This document shows, in pieces, positions 1 through 7,713 of a DNA stretch of 30,096 bases. The notes under the pieces were generated by a model. It was not told the DNA's origin. It searched no databases and worked only from the letters and a program-made list of their open reading frames with translations. The translations under genes and the position numbers were made by a program. Source of the stretch: a virus; IMG/VR virus record IMGVR_UViG_3300028361_000094, positions 1 to 30,096 of that record. One strand, written 5' to 3'. How positions within the stretch are numbered: the first letter of the stretch is position 1; every line of letters starts with the position of its first letter.

Positions 1-176
1 GTAATAGAATTAAATGTATTACACACCTTAAAAAGAATTACAAAGAGGGTCAAAACTGGTACCCCATTAAATCAGTTACAAAACCAAACATCATGAAAAG
101 AGAATGTGAATCATGTAACGGAGATTGCCAAGGGCAATGCTTCAACAGACAAAAAGGAGGTATTACATCTCATTGA
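1..176 (+). CDS. 3' end of a Cys-rich phage protein (partial)
   Basis: The frame whose first complete codon starts at base 3 is open from the left edge to a TGA at 174-176. Its C-terminus holds four cysteines (CESCNGDCQGQC), suggesting a small metal-binding knuckle. The frame is exactly the one that would continue from the gene leaving the right edge at 29961 if the two ends were joined. Two alternatives exist: another frame ends in TGA at 94-96, and an ATG at 93 overlapping that stop would give a free-standing 27-residue Cys-rich peptide. I prefer the long frame because it is open throughout and the right-end gene otherwise has no ending. No function is recognised. Confidence 0.5.
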   Translation, partial: NRIKCITHLKKNYKEGQNWYPIKSVTKPNIMKRECESCNGDCQGQCFNRQKGGITSH

Positions 177-236
177 GTGCTAACACCTCTCACAATTTAC
201 GTCAATCGGGCAGACTCGCTATCACCTTTGGACGAT

Positions 237-268
237 AAGAGAACACTAAAAAAGTGTTCTCTTTTTTT
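237..268 (+). terminator. Rho-independent terminator
   Basis: A perfect 10-bp stem (AAGAGAACAC with GTGTTCTCTT) encloses a 7-base A-rich loop (247-253) and runs into an unbroken T tract ending at 268. It lies downstream of the Cys-rich gene and upstream of the promoter at 330-358. It would therefore close the early transcript before the late region begins. Confidence 0.9.
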
Positions 269-329
269 GTATAGATTAAAAAAACACAAAACGGTTTATA
301 CATATGCATAAAAAATGTTAATCATTTCC

Positions 330-358
330 TTGTATACATAGTCATAAAAGAGTATAAT
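330..358 (+). promoter_or_regulatory. Strong sigma70-type promoter (late region)
   Basis: TTGTAT at 330-335 and a perfect TATAAT at 353-358 are separated by 17 bp. Transcription would begin near 365, about 28 bases before the ATG at 393. The same -35, spacer length and -10 recur before the capsid gene at 7582-7610. That recurrence argues that the motif is functional and that the host uses a sigma70-like consensus. Confidence 0.8.
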
Positions 359-392
359 AAAGGTATTAATAAGAATATAATTATATCAATTC

Positions 393-740
393 ATGTCTAA
401 TCCAAATACACTCAAAGCAAAAAGAAAAGCACTAGCTATAGATGCAAACAACAACGCACTCCCACTAACACTACCGAGTGTGGCATTGGCACAAACCAGA
501 GACACAAGCATCTCAGCATCAACAGAGATCACCCTGGACGCAGATACAAGCATCATAGAGATAACTGCATTGACTGACAATGTATTTCTTAAATATGGAA
601 CAGACGATGTAACAAACGCAAACTTTGATGAATTTATCCAGGCAGGAGTAACACGTCACTACGTTATTCCTCAAGATATAACAGCAATCAATCTGATAGA
701 CGATGGATCCGACGCAACGGTTATAGTAATAGAAAAATAA
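393..740 (+). CDS. Small virion-associated-like protein
   Basis: This encodes 115 residues. A charged N-terminal segment is followed by a low-charge, beta-rich body with many Thr, Asp and Val residues. The stretch FLKYGTDDVTN and the C-terminal alternation of small and hydrophobic residues resemble small beta-sandwich structural or decoration proteins of phages. No signal peptide or membrane segment is seen. It is the first gene after the strong promoter at 330-358 and lies 6 bases before the adhesin-like gene. A role on the virion surface is inferred from context only; I cannot name a family. Confidence 0.6.
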   Translation: MSNPNTLKAKRKALAIDANNNALPLTLPSVALAQTRDTSISASTEITLDADTSIIEITALTDNVFLKYGTDDVTNANFDEFIQAGVTRHYVIPQDITAINLIDDGSDATVIVIEK

Positions 741-746
741 ACTAAC

Positions 747-1685
747 ATGTTAAATTTGAATTTTTTACAATTAGATGGATTAATAAAATCAAAAACTCCA
801 ACGGGTGAGCTATCAACATCTTTCATAATTGAGGTAAAGACAGACAACACTGGAACATCAAACAATAATCAGTTCCAATTCACAGGGGCAGAAGGTAATT
901 ATGATGTAGTAGCAAAACAGTCAGGAGTAATTGTTGATACCTTTAATGATTTAAGTGGAGAGGAAACAATAACTTTTTCAGATGGTGCAGGAACTTATAT
1001 ATTAGAAATTACACCAAAAGAAGTAAGCCCATTTAATAGAATACAATTCTCAAGGGGAGGAGATAAAGAAAAATTAATGGATATCAAACAATGGGGAAAT
1101 ATTGTTTGGTCAAGTATGGAAGAAGCCTTTTCAGGATGTTCTAATCTTGTAGCAGACTCGTATACTGATGCTCCAGATTTATCATCTGTAACATCAATCA
1201 GAAGAATGTTCAGGCAATCAGACTTTAATGGAAAAGTAAGTAACTGGAATGTTTCTAATGTTCAAAATTTTTCAGAGTTCTTACTATTTTGTGAAAACTT
1301 CAATAAACCTATTGGGTTTTGGGATACTTCAAGTGGTACAGACTTTGGGGGTATGTTAAGAGAAACAGCTTACAACCAAACACTCGTGAATTTTGTAACA
1401 GGGTCGGCAACTCAATTAGACTTTATGTTTAATGGTACACCCTTTGACCAAGATATAAGTTCTTGGAACGTATCCAATGTAATCAACTGGAATAGTTTCT
1501 TGGCTGGTGCAGAACTTTCAAGCACAAACTATGATTTACTTCTAAACGCATGGTCGCAACAATCTGTTAGAAATAATCAAAGTGTGGACTTTGGGAACTC
1601 TACATACACAAGTGCAGGAGAGACAGCAAGAAACGTATTAATTAATACCTACGGATGGACTATTTCAGACGGAGGGTTAGTATAA
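747..1685 (+). CDS. BspA-like / DUF285 repeat surface protein
   Basis: This 312-residue protein has two parts. Residues about 30-110 look like a beta-sandwich. From about residue 120 it shows DUF285-type repeats with the typical words MFRQSDFNGKVSNWNVSNV and FDQDISSWNVSNV. The C-terminal sequence (NAWSQQSVRNN, then TARNVLINTYGWTISDGG) matches the usual ending of BspA-like proteins. Known relatives are leucine-rich surface or adhesion proteins. In a phage this suggests receptor binding or a moron-like surface function. The gene is more T-rich than its neighbours, which hints at separate acquisition. It has no visible signal peptide, so a virion component is more likely than a secreted protein. 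Confidence 0.8.
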   Translation: MLNLNFLQLDGLIKSKTPTGELSTSFIIEVKTDNTGTSNNNQFQFTGAEGNYDVVAKQSGVIVDTFNDLSGEETITFSDGAGTYILEITPKEVSPFNRIQFSRGGDKEKLMDIKQWGNIVWSSMEEAFSGCSNLVADSYTDAPDLSSVTSIRRMFRQSDFNGKVSNWNVSNVQNFSEFLLFCENFNKPIGFWDTSSGTDFGGMLRETAYNQTLVNFVTGSATQLDFMFNGTPFDQDISSWNVSNVINWNSFLAGAELSSTNYDLLLNAWSQQSVRNNQSVDFGNSTYTSAGETARNVLINTYGWTISDGGLV

Positions 1686-1692
1686 AATTATT

Positions 1693-1899
1693 ATGAACAA
1701 ACACACTGATACAACAAAACCATATTGGGTAGCTAAAAGCGAAGACAACAGTGTCTTGCATTATGGAAAAATAAAACAAGGGCAAGGAGTAACAACAAAG
1801 CTAACAATTTCAACCTTTAATAATAAAGAAGATTTTATATTATTCATAGAATCAAACGGAGGAGTATACGAAGATCAAGAAATACAAGGAAGAGATTAA
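1693..1899 (+). CDS. Small hypothetical protein
   Basis: This 68-residue protein is preceded by the ATT-ATG start context common in this window, 7 bases after the adhesin-like gene. The sequence (KPYWVAKSEDNSVLHYGK, later STFNNKEDFILFIESNGGVYED) looks like a small alpha/beta fold. Similar short proteins often accompany phage tail-fibre genes, but I do not recognise a family. No membrane segment is present. It is probably co-transcribed with the two genes upstream. Confidence 0.65.
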   Translation: MNKHTDTTKPYWVAKSEDNSVLHYGKIKQGQGVTTKLTISTFNNKEDFILFIESNGGVYEDQEIQGRD

Positions 1900-1912
1900 A
1901 CCCTCTTTTTTT
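1890..1912 (+). terminator. Weak terminator candidate
   Basis: A short stem (AAGAG at 1890-1894 with CTCTT at 1903-1907), extendable by two G-U pairs, is followed by a T-rich run. The stop codon of the upstream gene lies in the loop. The stem is weak, so it may act only partially between the first late genes and the terminase genes. Confidence 0.3.
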
Positions 1913-1923
1913 ATTTGAATACA

Positions 1924-1932
1924 TGCTACAAT
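1924..1932 (+). promoter_or_regulatory. Possible extended -10 promoter before terminase genes
   Basis: TGCTACAAT is an extended -10 element (TGn followed by TACAAT). No good -35 is visible at the right distance. It lies 22 bases before the small terminase ATG and could start a packaging-gene transcript. Confidence 0.4.
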
Positions 1933-1954
1933 TAAATACATAACCAACATAACT

Positions 1955-2458
1955 ATGAACACAAAGAAAGACACAAAGAAGAATACCAAAAGAAAGACGA
2001 CGGTTGAAAAGGTTGAAAAAAATAACGTAAATCAACCAACAGAAAAACAAACAAACCCCTGGAAGAACAACGGAGGAGCAAGAAAGGGATCAGGGAGAAA
2101 GAAGAGCCAGGACAGAGAGCGACTTGTTACTTTAAAAGACAAGGCCGAAGACTTCGCCCTGGAGGAAATAGACGTAAAAGAAAAGAACGGTACAAATTTC
2201 AGAGTAATAAAGATGACCAGGAACCAGGCATTACTTGGTGTGCTATTTGAGGAGGGATTTAAACGCAAGAGCATACCAGCCATAAAAGAGTTCTTTGACC
2301 GAACCAGAGGGAAGTCAAGACAAGAGCTGGAACTATCAGGAGAGATCGACACAGGAGACCAGTACCTACCCACAGGGAACGCAATAGACAAAGCCTACGA
2401 AGTATTCGAGCGAGAGCAGAGAAAACTAATTGCACAGGACTATGACCCAGAACTTTAA
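1955..2458 (+). CDS. Terminase small subunit-like protein
   Basis: This 167-residue protein has a very Lys-rich N-terminus followed by WKNNGGARKGSGRKK, the GGARxGAGRKK-type motif seen at the start of many phage terminase small subunits. The rest is predicted helical and charged. It lies directly before, and overlaps by 17 bases, the large terminase gene, which fits the usual small/large order. In the family the small subunit recognises phage DNA and loads the large subunit. The assignment rests on the motif and position rather than a full-length match. Confidence 0.7.
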   Translation: MNTKKDTKKNTKRKTTVEKVEKNNVNQPTEKQTNPWKNNGGARKGSGRKKSQDRERLVTLKDKAEDFALEEIDVKEKNGTNFRVIKMTRNQALLGVLFEEGFKRKSIPAIKEFFDRTRGKSRQELELSGEIDTGDQYLPTGNAIDKAYEVFEREQRKLIAQDYDPEL

Positions 2459-4118
2459 TCCAGACGTAATGCACCAGATGAAAGACTTGATGAAACGCAA
2501 GTCAGTCCTCAGCTGGATCAAGCAAGAGAAGATAGTCAACGAGAAAAGCATACCAATAGACCTCTCACGGTTTTATTACCTGCACGCAATCTACACAGAC
2601 AAGAGCCAGAAGATAGCCGTCATAAAATCAGCACAGTCAGGTGTCAGCACCTACGCAATCATATCCAGCCTCCACATGGGCCGATACCTAGGACTTAACC
2701 AGATACACACCCTGCCGACCTCAGGTGACGCGACAACGTTCGTACAGTCAAAGACCAACGAGATAATCAGAAACAACCCGTGTCTGGCCAATAAGATGTC
2801 CAAGGAGGACACAGACAGTGTCGGACAGAAACAAATGGGTAACGGGTTTTTATTTTATCGAGGAACCAAAGGGAAGTCATCAGGTATTATGATCACCAGC
2901 GATAGAAACATCTACGACGAGTACGACTTCTCGGACCACGAACAGCTCGGAAACTTTCAGTCACGACTGGAGGGAGCAGACTCAATGAAGATGGAAGTAT
3001 GGCTATCAACCCCAACCTTTGAAAACTTCGGGATCGACGAGAAGTTCAAGGACAGCGACCAGAAGTTCATGAGGTTCAACTGCCCAGAGTGTGGACTCAG
3101 GCAACACATGGACTGGTTCAAGAGTGTTGACCACGAGGAGGAACGATATCAATGCTGGGAATGCAAGGCCACCATTAACAATAAGATGTTCCCCGTTTGG
3201 TACGCAGAGTCCTGGAGCGAGACACACAACGGAAAGACCTCAGAGGGAAAGCACGCAGATATAAACATGCAATGGGAGGCACGATACCCAGGGAGAAAAA
3301 TATCAGGATACTGGATCAACCAGATGATGCTCCCCTGGAAGTCGGCCAAGGAACTAATCAGAGAATACAACGAGCTACGAAAGAAAGGAGCCATGCAATA
3401 TTTCTTTAATTTCAAACTAGGCATGACCTACAGCGACACGGAAAGAAAAGTAGAGGGTGGATTATTCTATAAGAACCTACAACCAGATAAACAAATCGTA
3501 GAGCTACAATCATTCATGGGGATAGACGTCCAGGGAAACGAGCTGTACTGCATCATAGGAAACAAGCAGGGAATCTATGCCATCACAGTATGCCGAGACG
3601 AAGTAGATGAGATAGGGAAAACAATAAAAAGCAAGTGGGAACGAGCAGGAGAATTGATGGAAGTATACGACGTCCAGGTCTGCGTTGTTGACGCAACCTA
3701 CAAACCAGACGACGTGCTAGACTTTGCAAACATTTATCCAGGCCGAGTCTTTATGAACTGGTACAACCCAGCACCGAAAGGAAAAGAGATAGTACGATAC
3801 AGCGACATCAAAAAGTTCACGGATAAAAAAGAGCAAACATTTGCAGAAAGCATAAAAGTACTCAGCGACCGAGAGCGATCGATAGACCGATTGATAGCGC
3901 ACCTGGAACAAGGAGTGCATCCAATCCTCTACACAAAGACGGATCCAAACCTCAAGACACTGGTCAAGCACGCAGAGACCATGTACGCAAGAGTCATCGA
4001 AAACAAGGACGGAACGTTCAGAAGAGAATGGGCCAACACTGGAAAAAATGACTACTTTCACGCATTGATTTACTACGAAGTGGCCATGGATAAAAAAGGC
4101 TTGTTCAAAGAAGAATAA
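2442..4118 (+). CDS. Terminase large subunit, GpA type
   Basis: This 558-residue DNA-packaging motor has an N-terminal ATPase with a Walker A-like KSAQSGVST (about 62-70), a Walker B-type IYDEYD (about 157-162) and a coupling motif LSTPT (about 188-192). A zinc ribbon follows with Cys at 214, 217, 238 and 241, characteristic of the GpA family. The C-terminal RNase H-like nuclease shows acidic positions in MGIDVQG, CVVDATY and NDYFHAL. I chose the ATG at 2442, overlapping the small subunit gene. A TTG four codons upstream would add little. The deviant Walker A (SGVS rather than GKT) is normal for GpA-type terminases. Confidence 0.93.
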   Translation: MTQNFNPDVMHQMKDLMKRKSVLSWIKQEKIVNEKSIPIDLSRFYYLHAIYTDKSQKIAVIKSAQSGVSTYAIISSLHMGRYLGLNQIHTLPTSGDATTFVQSKTNEIIRNNPCLANKMSKEDTDSVGQKQMGNGFLFYRGTKGKSSGIMITSDRNIYDEYDFSDHEQLGNFQSRLEGADSMKMEVWLSTPTFENFGIDEKFKDSDQKFMRFNCPECGLRQHMDWFKSVDHEEERYQCWECKATINNKMFPVWYAESWSETHNGKTSEGKHADINMQWEARYPGRKISGYWINQMMLPWKSAKELIREYNELRKKGAMQYFFNFKLGMTYSDTERKVEGGLFYKNLQPDKQIVELQSFMGIDVQGNELYCIIGNKQGIYAITVCRDEVDEIGKTIKSKWERAGELMEVYDVQVCVVDATYKPDDVLDFANIYPGRVFMNWYNPAPKGKEIVRYSDIKKFTDKKEQTFAESIKVLSDRERSIDRLIAHLEQGVHPILYTKTDPNLKTLVKHAETMYARVIENKDGTFRREWANTGKNDYFHALIYYEVAMDKKGLFKEE

Positions 4119-4130
4119 AAATGATACAAT
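4101..4130 (+). promoter_or_regulatory. Possible promoter giving a leaderless portal mRNA
   Basis: TTGTTC at 4101-4106 and TACAAT at 4125-4130 are separated by 18 bp. A start about 7 bases after the -10 would fall on the A of the portal ATG at 4137, giving a leaderless transcript. The -35 sits inside the end of the terminase gene. Confidence 0.4.
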
Positions 4131-4136
4131 AAACAT

Positions 4137-6032
4137 ATGAGTGAAACAAAAACCTATACACCAAATGACAAGGACTCAGCTATTATACAGAAATGGAAAA
4201 AACGCTTCACTAATGCCGAGCGATTTCGTCAACCATATGAAGATAAGTTTCTAAGAATGTGGAAACTTTACAGAGCCTACAGGGATAAACAAAACTATGC
4301 CTACCAGACGAACCTCATGCCACCGACAGGCTTTGAAATCGTAGAGACAATCAAGCCACGACTATCCTCAGCAAAGACCAGGACAAGGATATTCCCGATG
4401 AACAAGGACGACGTAGGGAGCAAAGGAATAGAAGAATGGGACTCACTACTGAACTACAACTTTGAATACTCAATGAACCTGGACGAGAACAAAGTGGACT
4501 GGATAGATGCCATGCTTAAATACGGAAACGGATACGCACACATTTATTGGGACGACACAATCGAGGAACCAGGAATGGAAATAGTAGACAACTGGCTCCT
4601 TTACTTTGACCCACAAGCATCGAACAGACTCAAAGATAGCCAATGGGAAATAAAGCAAATATTTAAACCACTGGCACAAATTAAGAAAGAAGAAACCAAT
4701 CGAGGAGAATACGAGAACGAAGACGAATACGGAGAAACCACAACCAAGATAGGGATTTACGATTACCTGGACTGCGTAGAGGATAAACAGATAAGCGACG
4801 ACCCACGATCGGAGAGGATCGAGATTGAAACATTGAAGATGGGACAAATCGTAAACGGAGCAGGAAGAGACTCAGACGACACACAGACAGGAGCCTCGGA
4901 CGAACGCAACCAGACAAAGCTGGTAGAGATATGGGAATGTACTGACCACAACGACGGAACAGTATCAACCATATTCAATCAAAAAGTCCTCGGACGGAGC
5001 GAACCGAACCCGTACCAGGACATAGAAGAGGGACGAATGATTGTAGACCTCCCCTGCATACGGGTACCCTGGAGTGCATACTCAATGGGAATTATGGAAC
5101 CAGTAGAGACTGTCATTCACGAGATAGCCGACAGCAGGAACCAGGCCATGGACTCAATCGTTCTAAACCTGGACCCAATAAAGAAAGTAAAGAAAGGCTC
5201 AGGACTTACAGCAGACGATCTGAAAACAGGACCAGGAGCAATATGGGAACTCAACAATGCAGACGACGTTGTCCTGGAGCGAGGAGACGGACCCAACAAC
5301 TCATGGGTAGAGAAAGACAACCTACTACGTCGAGAAATATCAACCTCACTGGCACTCTCGGAATACGTTCGAGGACTACCAGCATCAAGTGACGAGCCAG
5401 CCTCAAAGGTGGAAATGTTATTGCAACAAACAAACATCAGGTTCAGCCAAATGGTACGACAGCTAGAGACAGCACTCGGAGACGTATCAAACATAGCAAT
5501 CCAACTGAACCAGAAGTTCCTCACCAAGGACAGCAAGTCATATAGGATACTCGGAGAAGAGGTAGACTTCAAAGAATTTAAATCAAAAGAAGTGGCTGTT
5601 GACGCACGAGTAGAACTGGAAGTGAAAGAAGAGAAAGGTCCAGACCAAAGGAAAAAAGAAGTCCTAGAAATCTACGACCTATTCGTAACCAACGATCAAC
5701 CACCAGAGGGAGACCCAGAGGCAATGCAAACCTACCAAACCAAGAAAAGAGAACTGCAAAAACTTGTGCTAGAAGAATTTGACCTCAGTCAATACGAAGA
5801 TGTCCTCCTGGGCCTCGAATCAAAAGAAAACGCAGAACTGGACCGAGACGCAATGGATCCAGATGCAGAGGCAGAAGTAGTAGAAACACCAGGAGCAGAG
5901 CAACCAGTGGCCATCAGTGAGCCACGAGAACCAATACCAATGCTAGAGCAAGAACAACCAGAGCCAACGCAGGCTCCACCACAGGGTGGAAACATGTTGC
6001 AAAGGCTGATGCAGAGGATACGTGGAAATTAA
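4137..6032 (+). CDS. Portal protein
   Basis: This 631-residue protein should form the dodecameric ring at the capsid vertex through which DNA enters and leaves. Its N-terminus (KWKKRFTNAERFRQPYEDKF) and the following YRAYRDKQNYAYQTNLMPP are typical of portal proteins of podovirus-like phages. Residues about 325-350 (HEIADSRNQAMDSIVLNLDP) and 400-445 resemble the stem and crown helices. The last 70 residues are Glu/Pro/Gln-rich and probably disordered. Position directly after the large terminase and before the capsid-assembly genes supports the call. The length suits a P22-like or SU10-like portal rather than the shorter lambda or HK97 types. Confidence 0.88.
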   Translation: MSETKTYTPNDKDSAIIQKWKKRFTNAERFRQPYEDKFLRMWKLYRAYRDKQNYAYQTNLMPPTGFEIVETIKPRLSSAKTRTRIFPMNKDDVGSKGIEEWDSLLNYNFEYSMNLDENKVDWIDAMLKYGNGYAHIYWDDTIEEPGMEIVDNWLLYFDPQASNRLKDSQWEIKQIFKPLAQIKKEETNRGEYENEDEYGETTTKIGIYDYLDCVEDKQISDDPRSERIEIETLKMGQIVNGAGRDSDDTQTGASDERNQTKLVEIWECTDHNDGTVSTIFNQKVLGRSEPNPYQDIEEGRMIVDLPCIRVPWSAYSMGIMEPVETVIHEIADSRNQAMDSIVLNLDPIKKVKKGSGLTADDLKTGPGAIWELNNADDVVLERGDGPNNSWVEKDNLLRREISTSLALSEYVRGLPASSDEPASKVEMLLQQTNIRFSQMVRQLETALGDVSNIAIQLNQKFLTKDSKSYRILGEEVDFKEFKSKEVAVDARVELEVKEEKGPDQRKKEVLEIYDLFVTNDQPPEGDPEAMQTYQTKKRELQKLVLEEFDLSQYEDVLLGLESKENAELDRDAMDPDAEAEVVETPGAEQPVAISEPREPIPMLEQEQPEPTQAPPQGGNMLQRLMQRIRGN

Positions 6033-6054
6033 TCAATTAAAACATTAAATTATT

Positions 6055-6327
6055 ATGGAACCAGAATTAAACTTGGAAGAAGAAGTCGTAGAAGAAACAG
6101 GAGACCTTGACGTAAACGCAGAGGGACTACTGCAAATCGAAGAGGGACTAGCAGGACTAAAATTACAGCACGAGGCTGGAGAAATTACCTTTGACGAATT
6201 ACTCACTGAATTAATCTCAATGGCAGGAGGACTGCAAGCAGGAGATGATGAAGAAGTAACACAAGACATCGGAGGACCACTCGGAGGACTTGGAGGAGGA
6301 GACTTCCCATTGCCAGACCCAGAATAG
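6055..6327 (+). CDS. Small acidic head-module protein
   Basis: This 90-residue, strongly acidic protein begins with a Glu-rich segment. It has a helical centre (residues about 25-65) and ends in a Gly/Pro-rich tail (LGGLGGGDFPLPDPE). The ATT-ATG start context is the one used across this window. It lies between portal and scaffold genes, where small assembly cofactors are often found. No family is recognised. A role in capsid assembly is inferred from location only. Confidence 0.6.
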   Translation: MEPELNLEEEVVEETGDLDVNAEGLLQIEEGLAGLKLQHEAGEITFDELLTELISMAGGLQAGDDEEVTQDIGGPLGGLGGGDFPLPDPE

Positions 6328-6330
6328 GTC

Positions 6331-6615
6331 ATGGCAAACAAGCTGGAGCAAGTGTTTGAAGAGGGACAGGAAGTCTATGAAATGACACAGACTCAGGGAT
6401 ATGAAATTATACAAAGAAGTATCAACGAGCGACTGACCTACAACGATCAGGAAATAAAACATTTGATAGATAACGTAAAAGGAAATACAAACCCTCAAAC
6501 GTTTACCCAGGAACTCATCAGGCTACAATCATACAGAGAGGGCCTGTTGTTCATTATCAACCAAGTGCAAGTCTCAATCGAAAAGAGAGACAAGGCTAAT
6601 AAAAAACTAAAATAA
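6331..6615 (+). CDS. Small helical hypothetical protein
   Basis: This 94-residue, almost entirely helical protein has a heptad-like pattern (KLEQVFEEGQEVYEM, LIRLQSYREGLLFIINQVQV) and a basic C-terminus, so it is likely a coiled coil. It starts 3 bases after the preceding stop and its stop overlaps the next start by one base (TAATG). Within the portal-to-scaffold block it is probably a minor head protein or assembly factor. I do not recognise the family. Confidence 0.6.
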   Translation: MANKLEQVFEEGQEVYEMTQTQGYEIIQRSINERLTYNDQEIKHLIDNVKGNTNPQTFTQELIRLQSYREGLLFIINQVQVSIEKRDKANKKLK

Positions 6616-6821
6616 TGAAAGACTTTATTAAGAGCTTAATGGCAACCAAGACACCCGAACGACAGAAAGAACTAACAGGACGAGGCAAATACAAAGACGA
6701 TGCCCTAGAGGTATTCGGAACCGAAGATGCCTACATGCAAGACCTGGAAAAAAACCCTGTCAAGCTAAACCCCATTCAAAAATTTATCCAAAGACTCCTC
6801 TCAATCAGAGGGGAAGAATAA
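6615..6821 (+). CDS. Small hypothetical head-module protein
   Basis: This 68-residue basic protein (KDFIKSLMATKTPERQKEL, later NPVKLNPIQKFIQRLLSI) is translationally coupled to the previous gene by a one-base overlap. Two amphipathic helices flank a polar centre. No conserved domain is recognised. Its place immediately before the scaffold gene suggests a role in head assembly, but this is inference. Confidence 0.55.
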   Translation: MKDFIKSLMATKTPERQKELTGRGKYKDDALEVFGTEDAYMQDLEKNPVKLNPIQKFIQRLLSIRGEE

Positions 6822-6834
6822 AACAACCAACAAC

Positions 6835-7572
6835 ATGAGCGAACGATTTGACGACATCAAGAAAGAACTAGGAAAGGAAGAGGAGGAAGAAAACGACGAC
6901 GCAGAAATCATTGAAGAAGACGTAGAGGAAGAGGAAGAAGAAGAGTATGAAGTACCTGAGCAGTTCAAAGGAAAGGATCCAAAAGAACTGATCAAGATGT
7001 ACCAGGACTTGGAAAAAACATCAAAGAAAAAACCAGACGAAAACAAGGCACGTCAAGACTCCGAAAAGAAAAAGCAAGGAGACATTGATGACCTAAAAGA
7101 AATACTGGCAAAGCAAGACTTTTCAAATATGGACCCTCAAGCCTTTACCGAATTTATACTCGGACTAACTGATAAGCGATCAGAGAAAAGAGCAAAGGAA
7201 ATCTACGAACAAAAATCAAGCATTCACGAGGGAGTAAAAACCGAACTGAATGAGGCAACAAAAGAATATCCATTACTCGAAACCAACCAAGAGTTCCGAG
7301 ACCTTGTCCTTGACGTTATCGAATCAAAGGTGGCCAAAGGGGAAACGATGAGCCTCATGGAGGCATCAAAGAAAGTGTCAGCTTTAATGGGAGCCAAGGA
7401 AGAAAAGGCAGACCCAAAGGACAAAAAAAATAAACGACCAAAGACAGCCATCGAAACCTCCCCAAAGAATGGCTCAGGAGGAGGAAAGGAAACAGACGAG
7501 CAAAGAGTAATAAAAGGTATTCTAGGAGCAGACAAGGGAGGATCCAATCCCCTTGGAGGACTAGGACACTAA
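6835..7572 (+). CDS. Putative scaffolding protein
   Basis: This 245-residue protein has a very acidic, low-complexity N-terminal part (residues about 12-45, mostly Glu and Asp). A short conserved-looking stretch follows (VPEQFKGKDPKELIKMYQDL, about 40-60), then a long helical centre and a Lys/Gly-rich C-terminal tail. This plan, and its position just before the major capsid gene, fits phage scaffolding proteins. Those organise the procapsid and then leave it, with a basic C-terminus that contacts the capsid protein. The PEQFKGKDPEELI-type motif recurs in phage scaffolds as I recall them. No protease signature is seen. Confidence 0.75.
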   Translation: MSERFDDIKKELGKEEEEENDDAEIIEEDVEEEEEEEYEVPEQFKGKDPKELIKMYQDLEKTSKKKPDENKARQDSEKKKQGDIDDLKEILAKQDFSNMDPQAFTEFILGLTDKRSEKRAKEIYEQKSSIHEGVKTELNEATKEYPLLETNQEFRDLVLDVIESKVAKGETMSLMEASKKVSALMGAKEEKADPKDKKNKRPKTAIETSPKNGSGGGKETDEQRVIKGILGADKGGSNPLGGLGH

Positions 7573-7581
7573 AAAAAAATA

Positions 7582-7610
7582 TTGTATAGCAACGTAAAAC
7601 TTGCTATAAT
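7582..7610 (+). promoter_or_regulatory. Strong sigma70-type promoter for the capsid gene
   Basis: TTGTAT at 7582-7587 and a perfect TATAAT at 7605-7610 are separated by 17 bp, the same arrangement as at 330-358. Transcription should begin near 7617, about 97 bases before the capsid ATG, leaving room for a structured leader. An internal promoter here would raise capsid output above that of the rest of the late operon. Confidence 0.85.
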
Positions 7611-7618
7611 AAAAACAT

Positions 7619-7690
7619 AGGGTGTGAAAACTGCTCCCTGACCGATTGGGAAAGCCAAGAGCAGGATCTAAAATCAGGCTGGAGATTATT
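7619..7690 (+). ncRNA. Structured 5' leader of the capsid mRNA (possible pseudoknot)
   Basis: CTGCTC at 7631-7636 pairs with GAGCAG at 7659-7664. TTGG at 7646-7649 pairs with CCAA at 7655-7658 directly inside it, closing a GAAAG loop. This leaves a 9-base bulge at 7637-7645 on the 5' side. Its first five bases, CCTGA, can pair with TCAGG at 7674-7678, making a pseudoknot 36 bases before the start codon. It could protect the mRNA end or control translation. It does not match a riboswitch class I know. Confidence 0.6.
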
Positions 7691-7713
7691 AATTTAACCT
7701 AATAAATATTATT

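Larger units (their letters stand above)
177..392. other. Intergenic region between putative early and late operons
   Basis: No gene is supported here. The segment holds a strong terminator at 237-268, then an A/T-rich stretch with a near-consensus sigma70 promoter at 330-358. Bases 177-236 contain no clear hairpin and no open frame of note. They would form the 3' untranslated end of the upstream transcript. Confidence 0.6.

Noticed and set aside
1-96. Alternative frame at the left edge ending in TGA at 94-96
   Set aside because: It is open, but its sequence is less protein-like. The other frame stays open to 176 and matches the frame leaving the right edge.
2430-2441. TTG start four codons upstream of the chosen large terminase ATG
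   Set aside because: The ATG at 2442 is a standard start and already overlaps the small subunit gene; the extra residues add nothing recognisable.
7642-7648. Long-range pairing between CCGATTG in the capsid leader and CAATCGG in the capsid trailer (8938-8944) or near 203-209
   Set aside because: Seven-base complementarity between stretches of this size is expected by chance fairly often; no further support is visible.
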